Shown: positions 12,883 to 24,464 of the stretch, in pieces | Layout: every line of letters starts with the position of its first letter | Numbering within the stretch: the stretch's first letter is position 1 | Source: Chiua virens | Taxonomy: Eukaryota > Basidiomycota > Agaricomycetes > Boletales > Boletaceae | Assembly (NCBI GenBank): GCA_019787685.1 | Contig: JAHNUO010000002.1 | Span: 806,001-870,000 of the forward strand | Direction of reading: 5' to 3' | DNA length: 64,000 bases | Position numbers and translations under genes: made by a program | The notes under the pieces: model-generated | The model's database searches: none | Seen by the model: only the letters and a program-made list of their open reading frames with translations | What the model was told of the DNA's origin: nothing

Positions 12883-14116
12883 CTACAACACGTCTCTGGT
12901 ACGCTTGAATTCATCCACCCATGTCTGTTCCTCGCTGCCTCTCGGTAGCACCGCAAATGTCAAATACCCGTCCTTAATCTCAAGACCATCCGCAGGTTCA
13001 CCCTGCTTCTCCTTTGCTGCCTTGCATACGTCTTGCAGTGTCATCTTCTTCCCGACTTTGAGCAGTCGTTTCCGGCGTGTCATTGCATACACCACCAGGT
13101 TACTCGCGGTGTACTCCTGCCTCTCGTCCCAAGTCGGCGTACGTGCTTTCGGGGGGAACATTTGTGAAATGTGAGCGTGGAACGTAGTATCTTCGACAAA
13201 ATCAGTAATGACATCCGATGTCGCATACTGGGGGTACAAAAAGAAAACTGGAAAGATGAGTGTCGTCCGGGTTGGATCATCAGAGTCAAAATGGGGTGAA
13301 TACGGGTTATCCGCTGTTCCCTGTAGGCTGTTCGTTTGATAGAGATGTCGTTCCTGCCAACCAACGGGTCAGCGCAAAAAGCTAAATAAAAGGAATCGCT
13401 CACCTTGAAGGCGATCTGGAGGAGGTTCTTCTCTTCCTTCTCTCTGCGTAATCGCACCTCCTTTTCTTGACGTTGGCGGTCTTGTGCGGTCTTTGCGCTC
13501 TCAACGCGTGAACGAAGGGATTGGACAGCTGGATTATTAGGATCGAACGCGAGACACCGAATGCAACAGTCTAGTGCTTCCTCAAGCCGATCCAGGGTTA
13601 GCAGCGCAGTCGCTGAACGATACAATGCCTTCGATGATTTTGTATTGAGACTCAGTGCGTGCGAGCAGTCTTTCAGCACCAAGCCATAGTTGTCTGCCTT
13701 GATGATCAGCCCAGACGATGAGATGAAAAAATCTGCGCACTTAGCTCAAGGTTACAGGCTGCACGATTACAGTATAGGGCCTCCAGAAGTGCAGGATCTG
13801 TCGGTTTCGCATCGACTCCTTGGGTATAGAAACCGATGGCTTCTCGATAGCGCTTTCCCTTGAAGTAGTCGTTCCCTTGCTCCTTGAAATTCTGGGCATT
13901 TTCTTGAGAACTGGTCAGCGACATTATTAGAGACAGAGTTGACGCACCATCCGGCGAACCGTCGTACGCGAGGCTTTGCAATGCTTGCAGTGCGACATCG
14001 TCCGTGCCTTCTGAGTCGCTTGGCAACGACTTCATGAACAGTGGAAGGGACTCTAAGGATGCCAGTGACTCATCCAGGTCGACTTCTAGGGGTTGTGGTC
14101 CTATCTGTGAAGCCAT
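12883..14116 (-). CDS. CNS1: Hsp90 cochaperone Cns1/TTC4-like TPR protein
   Basis: This encodes a TPR protein of about 360 residues of the Cns1/TTC4 family, which binds Hsp90/Hsp70 through its TPR clamp and supports translation-related clients. Seen in order: an acidic N-terminus (LEVDLDESLASLESLP, LFMKSLPSDSEGTDD), TPR repeats with NAQNFKEQGNDYFKGKRYR, ALYCNRAACNLEL and SKALYRSATALLTLDRLEEA, a charged helix rich in RRE and KEE, and the C-terminal wheel domain with FPVFFLYPQYATSDVI and TFHAHISQMFPPKA. Four short introns fit GT-AG rules. The start at 14,116 is the first ATG. It is divergent from the L2HGDH gene with a 190-bp shared promoter. Confidence 0.93.
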
Positions 14117-14306
14117 GTTGAGCCTGGTCCTTCCGAGTCGGTCCTAGTATGTACTAAGTAGAAGCGGGCAAATAAAATGCGGGATAGATAAGATTAGATT
14201 CATGTTGCCAACTGAGACTCCCAGCTGACCCCCAGCGCGCGAAATTCTACACTCAACTCGGTGTCTTCCTCTTATTCCCCTTTGTCCACCTTTTCTGCTG
14301 TGAGAT

Positions 14307-15888
14307 ATGTCTCCGCTAGGTGTTCGGGGACTGAAGGCTTGCGTTAAACTCTACGGGAAAGTTCCAGTTCAAGGTCAGTTCACCCGACATGGCCACGTTA
14401 ATCTGCTCCGGATGACACCATAATAGAGTCCCGATGCAACGGTTGACTTTCTCGTTATTGGAGGGGGTGAGGTCCACTACTCCTGTTTCATATTAAACGT
14501 GTCATTGCTAAATCTACCGTTAGGTGTGGTCGGCTTAGCGATCGCCGAACGACTCTCTCTACGATATCCAACCAAGTCCACGATTCTCGTAGAGAGGCAT
14601 GTGGGGGCAGGTGAGGAAATTAGGTATGCTTGTGTTTTCGAAACAGTATGCTCCTAGTTCATAATACGATGTGTTAGCTCTCGGAACTCCGAAGTGATCC
14701 ATGCGGGTACGACGCGGCTTCTGTGACGGTTACCTCCATGAGAGGCTCATAATATTGGCTCGTTGTAGGTCTCTACTACCCACCCGAATCGTTGAAGACT
14801 CAGCTGTGCCTACGTGGTCGTCATCTCATCTACGAACGGTGCGAAAGATACAACATTCCGTATCGTAAAACGGGGAAGCTCGTCGTTGCCCACGAGAACC
14901 AACGATCATATGTCCAAGGCCTACTTGAGAAATCTCGTCGACTTTCGTGGCCTCGACACTCGGAACGGACACCACAATTGCAGGCAGACCAGTTCTACCC
15001 ACTGCTCTCATTAGCGGAGACCATGCGCGTGAATTGGAGCCCAACTTGTCACCAGACATAACAGCAGCCCTGTGGAGTCCAGAGACGGGTATAGTTGATT
15101 CAGATGCACTCATGAAGAGCCTTGAGAAAGAGATCCTAGAATCTGGAGGAGGAGAACTCGTGTATTCCACGCGTGTCGTCCGCGTGGATCCCGTCAAGGG
15201 TGCAGATGCATCATCTTCCCATGACGGCTGGGTAGTGCAGACCGTTACCGATGGTGCACAGGAAGCGGACGCCCTGATTGCAAAGACACTCGTTAATGCG
15301 TCGGGATTGTCTGCCAACCTCGTTCTCAACTCTCTTCTCCCCGAACCTTCTCGAATACCAATGTATTTTGGGCGTGGTTCGTATGCAGCGTACAGTGGTC
15401 CTGGTACTTCCAACGTCAGTCACCTTATATATCCATGCCCCGAGACTGGACACGACAAACACGCATTCCAATCACTCGGTACACACTTGACCCTCGACTT
15501 GCAAGGGAGGGTGCGATTCGGGCCCGACCTAGAGTGGATATCACCACCGACAGATGCCCCAGACTTTTGTTCTGACGAAGAAAACGTTAACTTTTGGACG
15601 AGGCACCTGACACCAGGCGAATCGAGGCTAGAAGAAATGCACAAGGCAGTGACAAAATATCTGCCGGAGGATCGTGCCCGAAGGATTCGGGCGGACTATG
15701 TCGGTATTCGGCCGAAGCTTGTGGTTTCGGGATTCCAGGATTTTGTAATACGGAAGGATTATGCAGACGGGAGAGATAGAGGGCTGATGGTGAGTCTGTT
15801 GGGTGTAGAGAGTCCGGGGCTTACGTCGAGTCTCGCGATTGCGGAGTATGTAGTCGAGGATGTGATCACGGGGTCACGACGTATGTAG
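14307..15888 (+). CDS. L-2-hydroxyglutarate dehydrogenase, mitochondrial (FAD-dependent)
   Basis: The enzyme oxidises L-2-hydroxyglutarate to 2-oxoglutarate with FAD and clears a by-product of mitochondrial dehydrogenases. Exon 1 (MSPLGVRGLKACVKLYGK) is basic and could serve as a presequence. The FAD-binding Rossmann motif is FLVIGGGVVGLAIAERL. SSRNSEVIHAGLYYP is the family signature, and the C-terminal FAD region reads ADYVGIRPKL and GLMVSLLGVESPGLTSSLA. Several introns of 50-90 nt fit GT-AG. At 14,937-14,983 the frame changes. A 47-nt GT-AG intron would restore it but would remove residues that look conserved (RLSWPRHS), so a missing base is the alternative. Total length is about 450 residues, normal for the family. 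Confidence 0.92.
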
Positions 15889-15969
15889 TTCCCCTGAGTC
15901 CTGATTTGGTAATTAGAGACTTGGAAAGCAACGACAAAGTGCACCTTTGCCACTTTCCCAGCATCCACC

Positions 15970-16719
15970 ATGTTCCGCTCAGCACTCTCAAGAACTATCC
16001 TCAACCCTGCTACCGCAACAAGTGTAACGAGGGTTGGCGTTGCCCCCGTGCTCGCTCGTGGTTACCACGAGAAGGTCATTTCTCATTACGAGAGTCCACG
16101 AAACGTGCGTTCTATCCGTACTGCACCGCTCCCGCAAATTTCATGCAAACCTCATTCTTCCTCCTCTCTAGGTAGGATCCCTCCCCAAGGGTGACATCGA
16201 CGTCGGCACAGGGCTCGTCGGAGCACCCGCGTACGTACCTCGCCCTGTCCTTCAACCATTCCGCTGAATCGAAACATCCTAACCCTAGCTGCGGAGATGT
16301 CATGAAGCTCCAAATTCGTGTCGATGAAAACGGTATCATTAGTGATGTCAAGTTCAAGACGTTTGGTTGTGGAAGTGCTATTGCGTCGAGCTCTTACATG
16401 ACCGAGCGGGTGAAGGGCCTCTCGCTCGATGAAGCGTCCAAAATCAAAAACACGGAAATCGCCAAAGAGCTCTGCCTCCCACCTGTGAAACTTCACTGCT
16501 CTAGTGGGTACTTTCTCATCACGATGGGTAACTTTCTTTATCTGATATGATGTACTTCCCACAGTGTTGGCGGAAGACGCCATCCGTTCCGCCATTCGGG
16601 ACTATCGTTCGAAACGCAATACCCTGGCTGATCTTAAGAAAGCCGGCTACATCGATGTGACCCAGAGCTCGGCAACAGGAGAGACCGTTGCCACCGCTCA
16701 TCCCGCTCAATCACCGTAA
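15970..16719 (+). CDS. ISU1: Iron-sulfur cluster scaffold protein Isu1/IscU, mitochondrial
   Basis: This is the mitochondrial scaffold on which 2Fe-2S clusters are built from sulfur of Nfs1 and iron. About 30 N-terminal residues ([14 protein letters not shown], then [10 protein letters not shown]) form a typical basic presequence with an R-G-Y cleavage context. The three cluster-ligand cysteines are in [25 protein letters not shown] and VKLHCS. LPPVK is the Ssq1-type Hsp70 recognition motif. Four exons with GT-AG introns join cleanly: the second starts at the acceptor before [13 protein letters not shown] and the last starts [13 protein letters not shown]. The stop is at 16,719. It converges on PRP31. 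Confidence 0.97.
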
Positions 16720-16941
16720 GGTGGCTCTGATGTCCTTCACCCCTTTTTTTCTGTGTTACCTGCTCTAAATTTCACCCACACTACTGGCATTTCTCATCGC
16801 TTCAAAAGAACGGCGTATGTACATGTACATCCCATGCATTCCTCACTTTAGCCATCAAATCAATAGTTGCAGTCATAAGGCTGGGTAATATTGGCGTTAC
16901 TGGGACGTTACACGATTCATGTAACTTGGCCAATCTATGCT

Positions 16942-19091
16942 TTACTTTCCACCCCCCTTCTGCCCCACAAATGAGAAGCTCCCGGCCGCAAACCATCGTT
17001 CATTGGCTTCCTTGACTCGCTGAGCGGCCGCGGCACGATTGGTCAGCTCGAAACCTAAGCGTGAGTCAGTGAGAAGTATCAGATAAATATAAACCAAACT
17101 ACCAACCTTGCACGGGCGTGACAGTTAGGGACGTGGCTGTTCCTGATGTCGCCGAGCCACTCTGTGCTGCACGCGTCAGCGCGGCTGTCCGCAACTTGTT
17201 CGCCTTGGATAACTTGGCTATCGATATCATCAGGGTTAACGACATGATCGCATCACTGAGACATGCAACTCACCTCGACTCTTGGCTTCTCCGAGTCCAG
17301 CACGAACTTTACCCGTTCCGACGCCGATCATACCGAGGCCCTTTGTCTGGTCGAATGCACCGACCTCTTCCTCGGCTTCCCCGAATGCCATGCGGTTTTG
17401 GAGTTTGCGCAGTTCCGTCTGGGCATATGCTTCTTTAGCTTTCCGCGCCCTGCGAAAAAAATGGTGAGATCTAGCAATGGGAAGAAAGGGGTATGACGCA
17501 CCGCTTCCCACCTCTACGTTTTTTCGGGCCGTCGTTGGGAATTGGGAGTGCTTTCGTGATTTTTGCGGGTGGTGGGGCCGCGAGACGATCGATGTGCTTC
17601 TCAATTTTATCTCGAAGATCCTGACCATACGACCCTGAGCAACTCTTTCAGGTCAAGGAATGCAATAATTCGCACTCCGTGAATACTCACCGTCTCTGCG
17701 AGTTCGTTCAAGATCCATACGAGCGGCGAGCACAGATTTTGCGCCAACGGTTCGTTGCACCTTGAGCTGGTACTCTGGAGGTGTTTGTTGCACCAGTTCG
17801 CATTGGAACACGAAGCCTGTGTGCCGTCGCTGATTGACCGAGGAGAAACCGAGTGCGATCTTCTTTTGCGCACCAAGAAGCTAGAAGAAGCGCATGAGAA
17901 GAATTGTGGGGCAAAGAAAGTTATGACATAACTGACATGAACGTTACACGCTGGCATTTTAGCTAGTGGACCCAGGCCTCCGGCGACACCAAGAAGTTTT
18001 GCGGCTGTAGTAGTACCAACAATAGCTGATAGGTTGGGAGCAAGAACATTCATTCTTGAGCTAACGTACATAAATATCTGCAATGACGGCGTTGGCGCAC
18101 GGTTAGTTTAGAATTTCAGACAATCCACCCCATAAGGGTAAATGAAGAATCTGATTGAAGTACATGCAACTCACGGATTTACGCGTTTCCTCCAAACGGT
18201 CGGCGAGATCACAAGCTCGCTCAACAGCTTTCCACTGCGCGTCTGAAAGAGGCTGACCCGAACTCGTGGTGGCCGTGATCAAAACACTCATGATCACAGC
18301 AGCGGGTAGTACACCGGTGAGATCCACCTTAGTAGGATCCTAACAAATGGGAAGTTTTAGAAAGTTCGAAGCGGTGGATGGGGCAGACAAACCTCGTTGT
18401 TAGCAAGAATGCGCACTGCTCGTATGTACTGCGTGGGGTCTTGGACCAGTTGTTCCAGCTCAGGGAACTTTGGCGCGTAGTGATCGCGAATAAACTATGG
18501 ACGAGAGATTGGTAAACGAAAGGAAACGGCATCCATTGAAACATACTTTGTGTACCACAAGGATTTCGTTGTCAACATCGACGGACAGGTTATTTGCCTG
18601 TACAATGAGAGTATACTCCGGGTTCAAATGGGCAGGAAGGGACATTGCATCTGCCGAGCTCGGGTTTGCTTGGTATTTCTCGATTTCCTACACCTACAAC
18701 TTCAACAGGAACACATGAAGGGAAGAGAGGATGAACACACCTTGAGTATATCGGTCATCTTCTTGCTGCCTTCTAGTTTTGCAATCGAGCTGATATCCTC
18801 TACACCACCGAGATCCATCTGCTGCACATCCTCCGCGTCCAGCTCCTCTGCAGGCTTCACACCGCCATCGAGCACAAGACCTCCTCTGGGCCCTTCACCC
18901 GCCGCATCTTCCTCCTCTGCCTCGCCTTCCTCCTCGGACATGTCAATATCGCCCTCCGCCTTGCGCTTCAACCCATTTGCTGCTGTGCTGGTAGACGGAG
19001 TGGGGACGTCCTGGTTTTCTTCGTCATCCGCGCTGCCATTGTCCGAGAGCCCGTCAAGATCTGCGAGAAGCTCGTCCGCAAGTCCACTCAT
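16942..19091 (-). CDS. PRP31: U4/U6 snRNP splicing factor Prp31
   Basis: Prp31 binds 15.5K/Snu13 and U4 snRNA to hold the U4/U6.U5 tri-snRNP together. The protein is about 560 residues. An acidic N-terminus starts [14 protein letters not shown] at 19,091; an in-frame TTG six codons upstream was not used. Then come [20 protein letters not shown] and KFPELEQLV. The NOP domain contains [39 protein letters not shown] and [18 protein letters not shown]. The C-terminal Prp31 region shows [22 protein letters not shown] and the end [19 protein letters not shown]. Numerous short introns interrupt it. It is divergent from MED10, and its promoter holds a telomere-like repeat. Confidence 0.96.
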
Positions 19092-19475
19092 TGGTGCGAG
19101 ACGATTCAAACATGCAGGCGGTGGTTACCTTATTTGGGAACAGTCTACTGCATGGTCCGTGCGCAATTGTAAAAGATATATAAACCAAGGGCAAACAAAG
19201 AAAAACCTCATACTTACCTTGATGGCGCGTGCTCTTTCACGTAACTGGGTGTGCGGGCCGTTGGGATCTTCCATAGCACGGCGACCTTGTCCATACAGAG
19301 GGTGACTACGGCTTGTATGGGCTTCGGCTCATGCACTGTCTCAATATTTTCCTGTCTTGCCATGGCCACTCTGGCTGGGCAGGCCATCTTTTTTATGCCC
19401 TTTTTCTGTCCTAACCCTAACCCTATATACATATCTCGTTTTGGCAATATCACAACTTTTGTGCAACAATCTCTC
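19092..19475. promoter_or_regulatory. Divergent PRP31 / MED10 promoter with telo-box-like element
   Basis: This 384-bp region separates two divergent genes. At 19,410-19,425 it holds CCTAACCCTAACCCTA, about two and a half copies of the common telomere unit CCCTAA, some 50 bp upstream of the MED10 ATG. Such telo-box elements are known promoter sites for TRF/Tbf1-type factors in fungi and plants. A pyrimidine tract (CTTTTTTATGCCCTTTTTC) precedes it. The regulatory role is an inference. Confidence 0.5.
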
Positions 19476-20086
19476 ATGTCGTTCCATCCTGATGCACCTG
19501 CGCCGAATACACATGCTCCAGATTCACCACGGTCATCACAGTCTCCCCCACCAACAGGGCCACAGGGTGATCTAGAGCTGGAGTTGCACGGCCTCGCAAA
19601 TGCGCTGTACAACTTGGGCACGACCGTCATCAATGACTCTACCAAGGAGCGTGATAAACCAGGTGGTGGCAAGCAAGTTGGTCTTCGAGCGTACGTCTCC
19701 CCAACTTGCTATGATGCACGCCTATTAGTAAATTCTTTGTACCTCAGCAACGAAGTGGGTCACCATCTTACAACAATCGACGACATGGCCCAGAACATTC
19801 GAACGATGATCCCGTTCCAAGTTCTCCAGGACATCGACAACTCGCGAAATCCCATGCAACTCACAAAGGATAGGCTGGAGAGAGCAGCAACCGAAAACCA
19901 GTTTATGAACGGAAAGTTAGCTGCAATCGATGTGAGTTCCTCAGCTCACTTTTGTATGCGTCCCTCATCGTTCGTGTGTCCCAGTCCTATCGCCGATTGT
20001 TGAACGAAGCACTCGCAAAGAATTTTCCTGATACCGCGGAATACCTCTACCCGAAATCGAGCACGAAAGAGCCAATAGACACCTGA
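19476..20086 (+). CDS. MED10: Mediator complex subunit 10 (Med10/Nut2)
   Basis: Med10 is a middle-module subunit of Mediator, which links transcription factors to RNA polymerase II. The protein is about 170 residues in three exons. A Pro-rich N-terminus (MSFHPDAPAPNTHAPDS) is followed by the family core: LANALYNLGTTVINDSTKE, HHLTTIDDMAQNIRTMIP, VLQDIDNSRNPMQLTKDRLE and RAATENQFMNGKLAAID. After the last intron it ends SYRRLLNEALAKNFPD and YLYPKSS. The first intron begins GTACGT and ends CTCAG; the second begins GTGAGT and ends CCCAG. Both restore the conserved frame. Length and block order match the family. Confidence 0.95.
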
Positions 20087-23000
20087 AATTTCACAGTCGT
20101 ATCTCGTATATGCGTCACGGAGTGCCCATCATTACTAGATCGAACATGCAAGCCGACATCTCCCTTCCGAAACAATTAATTACGTCCCGTGGACAACACG
20201 AAGCAGTCGTCGGGTGGTATTGTTGTATATGCTATTACCCCTTGGTGACGAAACTCGTCTCTGTTCGCCCGAGCACGCCGAAACATCACTGTTTCGGAAA
20301 ATTGATTTGACCAGGGCAGCCCTTATCTTTATGCAAACCTCCCAACTTTGTCCACATCTACCCCTTTTTGATCCGCTGAAAATGGTGTCAGTGGTTAGTA
20401 CGTCAGCGATAGCATCCCACACTGGCTTTTTCTCCTCCCTCTCCTTCACGCGATGATCGGAAGCGCTCAGATTCTCAGAAGCTTGGCCTCGGACTTCTCA
20501 GTTACGTCCGTACCTTCTCGACCTGTCTGGCATGTCACGAGCTTCGTGGCGCCGGCGCAATCTGTTTACTATCAAACGATCACCGCCAATGTATCTAGTC
20601 CACCGTTTCGCAACCTGAAAACTTGTTTGCCATTTCCCTATGTGCACGAGCGCGTCCGGTCAACGTACGCAAGCATTCCCGTCTTTGGATATCCAGGTCC
20701 AAGCAACCAGCACTCGGAGACTCCCTTGTACTCCGCCGCTCTAAAAGCCTTCCGCGCACGGCCCGCATCATTTGGCATTACAAATGCTTTCATCAGCACC
20801 CACAGAGTCACAGGTGAATTAGGCCCAGTATGAATAATTGCTCAGTGGATTATGCCGTTCCGCGTCCGAGTTTTCTCAAGTTCCCCGTTAGTCCGTCTTT
20901 TTTGACCCCGACAATTCGGCACTAGTACTAATACCTCAAGTTGATCCCTATTGCATGGGAACGTTCCTGCGGCTGAGGCGGTCAAACCCAACAAAGTCCG
21001 CAGTCTAAGCAATCAACACTCAGGTCGTTTTGCCTCCGAGAGCGTTCTCATCGGTACTATTTTAACCCGCGGATACTCTGATGTTCGGACCGTTGGCTTC
21101 AAACTCGGAAAAGCTGACCGGCCACCCGTGTCAATACACAATGGTGTTTGACGGCCACCGGGCAACGACACGAAACGTCGTGGACCATACTACGCTCTAC
21201 CTCCTCGGATCTCTCCCCGCTGGTTGAGGGGGAATCCCAGGTAAAACGCCTTTAGCTGATGGTAGTAAGGAGTAAAAATTTTCAGGAGAATTTATGGCGC
21301 TCATCACGTCGGTATTATAAACCAAACCCAGCTTTGTCGATCTAAAGGCGGAGGAAACGAAAAAGGGAGAAGCTGCAAGGACCCCGAAGACAAGCATTTC
21401 TCGAGACGAACCAGTTCATTTTTTGGTACGACGTCCAAGAGATACGGAACTAATTTCAGACACCACGTGGTACGGACTCATTTTTGTAAAGTGAACAATA
21501 TCCAAAGAGTCATTTTCTCGTGACGGGCTATGTAAACCTATTTACGAGGTCTTCTCCCTGGAACGGAGAATGAGACACTCAGCCGACGGCCATAAACGAC
21601 ACCCCCATCACACACAGCCGTCATGCGGTTCAATCCCGCATTCACGTACTTGGGGGCAGCATTCATATAACGAGCAGTACCTGAACCCCTCCCGCTGTAC
21701 ACGTTTCAAATATCAAGACAGCCCCATCGAGTTTGCTGTTCAGGGTGCCAACGTAAACCACACAGCCTGAAGGAGGGGACGGCTGGGGGGTATAGGGCTA
21801 TGTCTCTTCCACCCCATGTTCGATGATTGAAAACGGGGTAACACTTGCGTGAATCGCTACATCGTCATGCGCCACGAATGAGATCCCTCGTCAACAGCCT
21901 CGCCTCCAGACAAGCCGGTGCCATACACGCACGCCGCAGCTCACGGTGAAAGCCGCCTCGCCTTTTTACGCCTGATCAAATATCGCATGGGAATCATACA
22001 TCACGATGGATGGCTTGTTGGCAACACCCCGATTACACGCACAGGTGCGCGTGTGGGCGTGTGGCCATGCAGATAGACTCGAGTCACATCCTCTCCGCTT
22101 CCCTTGTGCTATCACAAATAAATGGGAGGATATATCGGACAGGAGCTGATCAGTCGGTTAGTTTGTCGGTCGTAAAGATAGGCACCGATTCGCCACAATG
22201 GAGTTGCTCTGACAAAAAGTGTTAGACTAAGCCATCGCGGGAAGGGGATACGTTGCATGATGAATTGATAGCGTGAGTGTGCGTTCGTGCTCGGTCTATG
22301 TCTGGCGGCTGTGAGAACGCAGCCACCTCACACTTGGTTGTGTGGTATACAGATGCCGGCCTATCTACAAACAGCCACATCGGAACAAGACCGCAAGGGG
22401 CGGTTGAATATGAACGGACAAGGACGAGATCGGATATGCCCATTTACGCGAGATAAGTTGGGGGGACCTACACAGCAGGCACGCGCATGCTGTCGACGTA
22501 ACAACACGATGAACAGGATACAAAAATGTGTCCTAACCTGGGACACAGGGGGTCATCACTCGGCGATTTGTCGCCTGATTGGACCAATCACACAGGGACT
22601 TGGCTTTTACGGGATGGGCCAAAATTGCCATCGTGAAGAAATTTCTGGTTCATGCATGTTGATACACGTGTTTCCGGTTGGAGTACATCATCAGTTCATC
22701 AGGCTGTTGTTAGACCCATGCATCTGGACAGCGCCCAGATCCAGAATATAAACTAGAAATTCCTCAAGGGTGGTCTGATCGTGATCTATTGCGTATAGTC
22801 ATATCAACAGGGGACAATAACGCTCTCACGAACGTACGGACTCTTCCGATAACGGCCACCAAACACAAGTGTTGGAAAATGATATTGCCAGATCTCAGTG
22901 AGTGGGATCAGAGAGGTGCTGATTCCACGGCTCGAGTTGGCGAATTATGTGGAAATTCCCCATGGAGGTTGAATGGCAGCATGTAGGAACACGGGTGGTG

Positions 23001-23744
23001 GCTTAGAAAAGAGCCTTTAGAGACGTTATCTGGGCAATTCAGTGCTTTGCGCGACAGCAAAGTTCAACCCAATCAGCTCGGCCCTGGCGCGCAGCTTCGC
23101 GCGTCGGTCGAACACTGAGATCCAGCGATGGGGATTGATTTCGTCTGTTGAGATCGTGGAAGGGACTTTTCCCCGGGGCTTATTCCGTTCGTCGTTGACT
23201 CCTCGGAGATCAAAGAGAGGGGAAACTGAGATTCCCAGTAAGGGAGGGCTGAACCACTAATCTGTTGTGCGAGATATCGGGGCGGATATAAGATGTCCCC
23301 AAGGGGTCAACGGCAGTCTCCGATTGAAGGGAAGAGGTGAGAGAGTAACAAAGAGATCATCCGAGCCGGAATATTCGGCTCCCGAAATAATGGTATCTAT
23401 CAGGGTGAGACACCTGAGCGGTGGTGAGCAAAGGCATGGCTTGCAGGAGCGCGCGAGTGAGGTTGTGTCCAAGTTTGAGTTGGTAAATTGACGTTGTAGA
23501 TGATGATTCGCTGCATACGGAATTGCAAGAGCATCTTCGCGAAGTGATGCGCAGATGAAGTCGGTCTAAAATAGATGCTAAACGAGCCGACCCGCAGGCA
23601 GTAGTCGGGATTCGACAGCAAAACGGACATGGCGGACGAAGGATACCGAACATAGTATCACCACGCAGGCATTACTCGCCCCTGATGCCATATACTTGTA
23701 AGCTGACTTTCCTCGGCGATATAGCTACACATCACTTGCGACGT
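20087..23744. other. Gene-poor 3.7-kb stretch
   Basis: No recognisable gene was found between MED10 and the Tctex1 gene, much the longest empty span here. Frames are short, mostly lack good ATG starts, and overlap on both strands. I saw no long terminal repeats, no transposase or reverse transcriptase motif and no simple repeat. One isolated tRNA-like T-arm occurs at 21,624-21,640 without the rest of a tRNA. It could be a decayed mobile element, a locus for noncoding RNA, or spacer DNA. A comparison with related strains would be needed to tell. Confidence 0.5.
20453..20833 (+). CDS. Possible small hypothetical protein (126 aa)
   Basis: A single open frame of 126 codons starts at a genuine ATG (MIGSAQILRSLASDF) and ends VTGELGPV. 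It is not obviously a shadow of another gene, since nothing else is recognised on either strand. It has no motif I recognise, no clear signal peptide and no splice sites that would extend it. Codon use is not strikingly biased. It may simply be a chance frame in a gene-poor region, so the call is tentative. Confidence 0.18.
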   Translation: MIGSAQILRSLASDFSVTSVPSRPVWHVTSFVAPAQSVYYQTITANVSSPPFRNLKTCLPFPYVHERVRSTYASIPVFGYPGPSNQHSETPLYSAALKAFRARPASFGITNAFISTHRVTGELGPV

Positions 23745-24292
23745 TCATGGCGAACTTCGGATAGCGAGCGCAATACAGGTGCAGATAATCGAGTCCTGCG
23801 AAAGGGAGGTCACTCTTCGTCCAAGGAAAACACAGGCGAGCCATGCGAACATTATAAAAGAGTTCGTGTACACAAGCGTCCCCGTCTTCCCAATGCGAGA
23901 TCATATCAGCACTACGAGAGCGATCTGTCAGTGCGTCCGTGCGACCTTGCCAACAGTCATGGGCCCACCGTCCGCCTTGATTGAGATTCTCGCTTATTTG
24001 AACAAGCACGATGTATTTGCTAGTTGTAAGACGTTAACGTACTTTCGTGGCTCTTGCCGCCTGCCACTTACAAACCAGATGGCTGGATCTCCAGCATCCG
24101 ATCCTTGATTCGTTCCTTGATATCCTTCATCCATGACCTCACTTGCTCCCGGTCAGGAGACCAGATCGCGTGCTGGAGTGCTGTCTGGAGGAGTTTCTTC
24201 ATGTATGTACGGAGGAGCTCAGTGTCAAAGGATGGCCTGACCGGGTGGGGAGACGTGGCCTTCGGAACGGGATATTGGAGAACGGAAACCAT
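23745..24292 (-). CDS. Tctex1-type dynein light chain (DYNLT)
   Basis: Four short exons on the minus strand assemble into a Tctex1 family protein of about 135 residues, the dynein accessory light chain that helps bind cargo. Exon 1 (ATG at 24,292) holds PSFDTELLRTYMKKLLQTAL and RSWMKDIKERIKDRMLEIQP. Exon 2 holds KYIVLVQISENLNQGGR, the family core. Exon 3 holds ADMISHWEDGDACVHELFYN. Exon 4 holds DSIICTCIALAIRSS and the stop at 23,745. Donors are GTAAGT, GTGGGC and GTTCGC, and acceptors are CTAG, GTAG and GCAG. The joins keep frame and give family-like blocks. It is divergent from PEX11 with a 172-bp gap. A further 5' exon is possible. Confidence 0.9.
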
Positions 24293-24464
24293 ACGAGGTC
24301 GACATCATCGTTCCAAACGAAGGTTCCTGATCGGTTCCACCGTTTTGCAAGCCCTTTAGCCTGCGGGTGCACGAGTGGGTTGGGTAGCTTGTTTGTTTAC
24401 TCGTTGTTTGCATTACTACAAGTCCACGCAAGACACCTTCTGAATACGTCCGTTTGCAGACACC

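Noticed and set aside
19410..19425. Telomeric end or chromosome fusion scar
   Set aside because: Only two and a half repeat units occur, inside a normal divergent promoter, so a promoter element is more likely.
21624..21640. TGCGG TTCAATC CCGCA, which looks like a tRNA T-arm
   Set aside because: No matching acceptor stem, D-arm or anticodon arm could be placed upstream, so it is probably chance.
22287..22751. 154-codon frame in the gene-poor stretch
   Set aside because: It starts at GTG rather than ATG, has no recognised domain and no codon bias that stands out.
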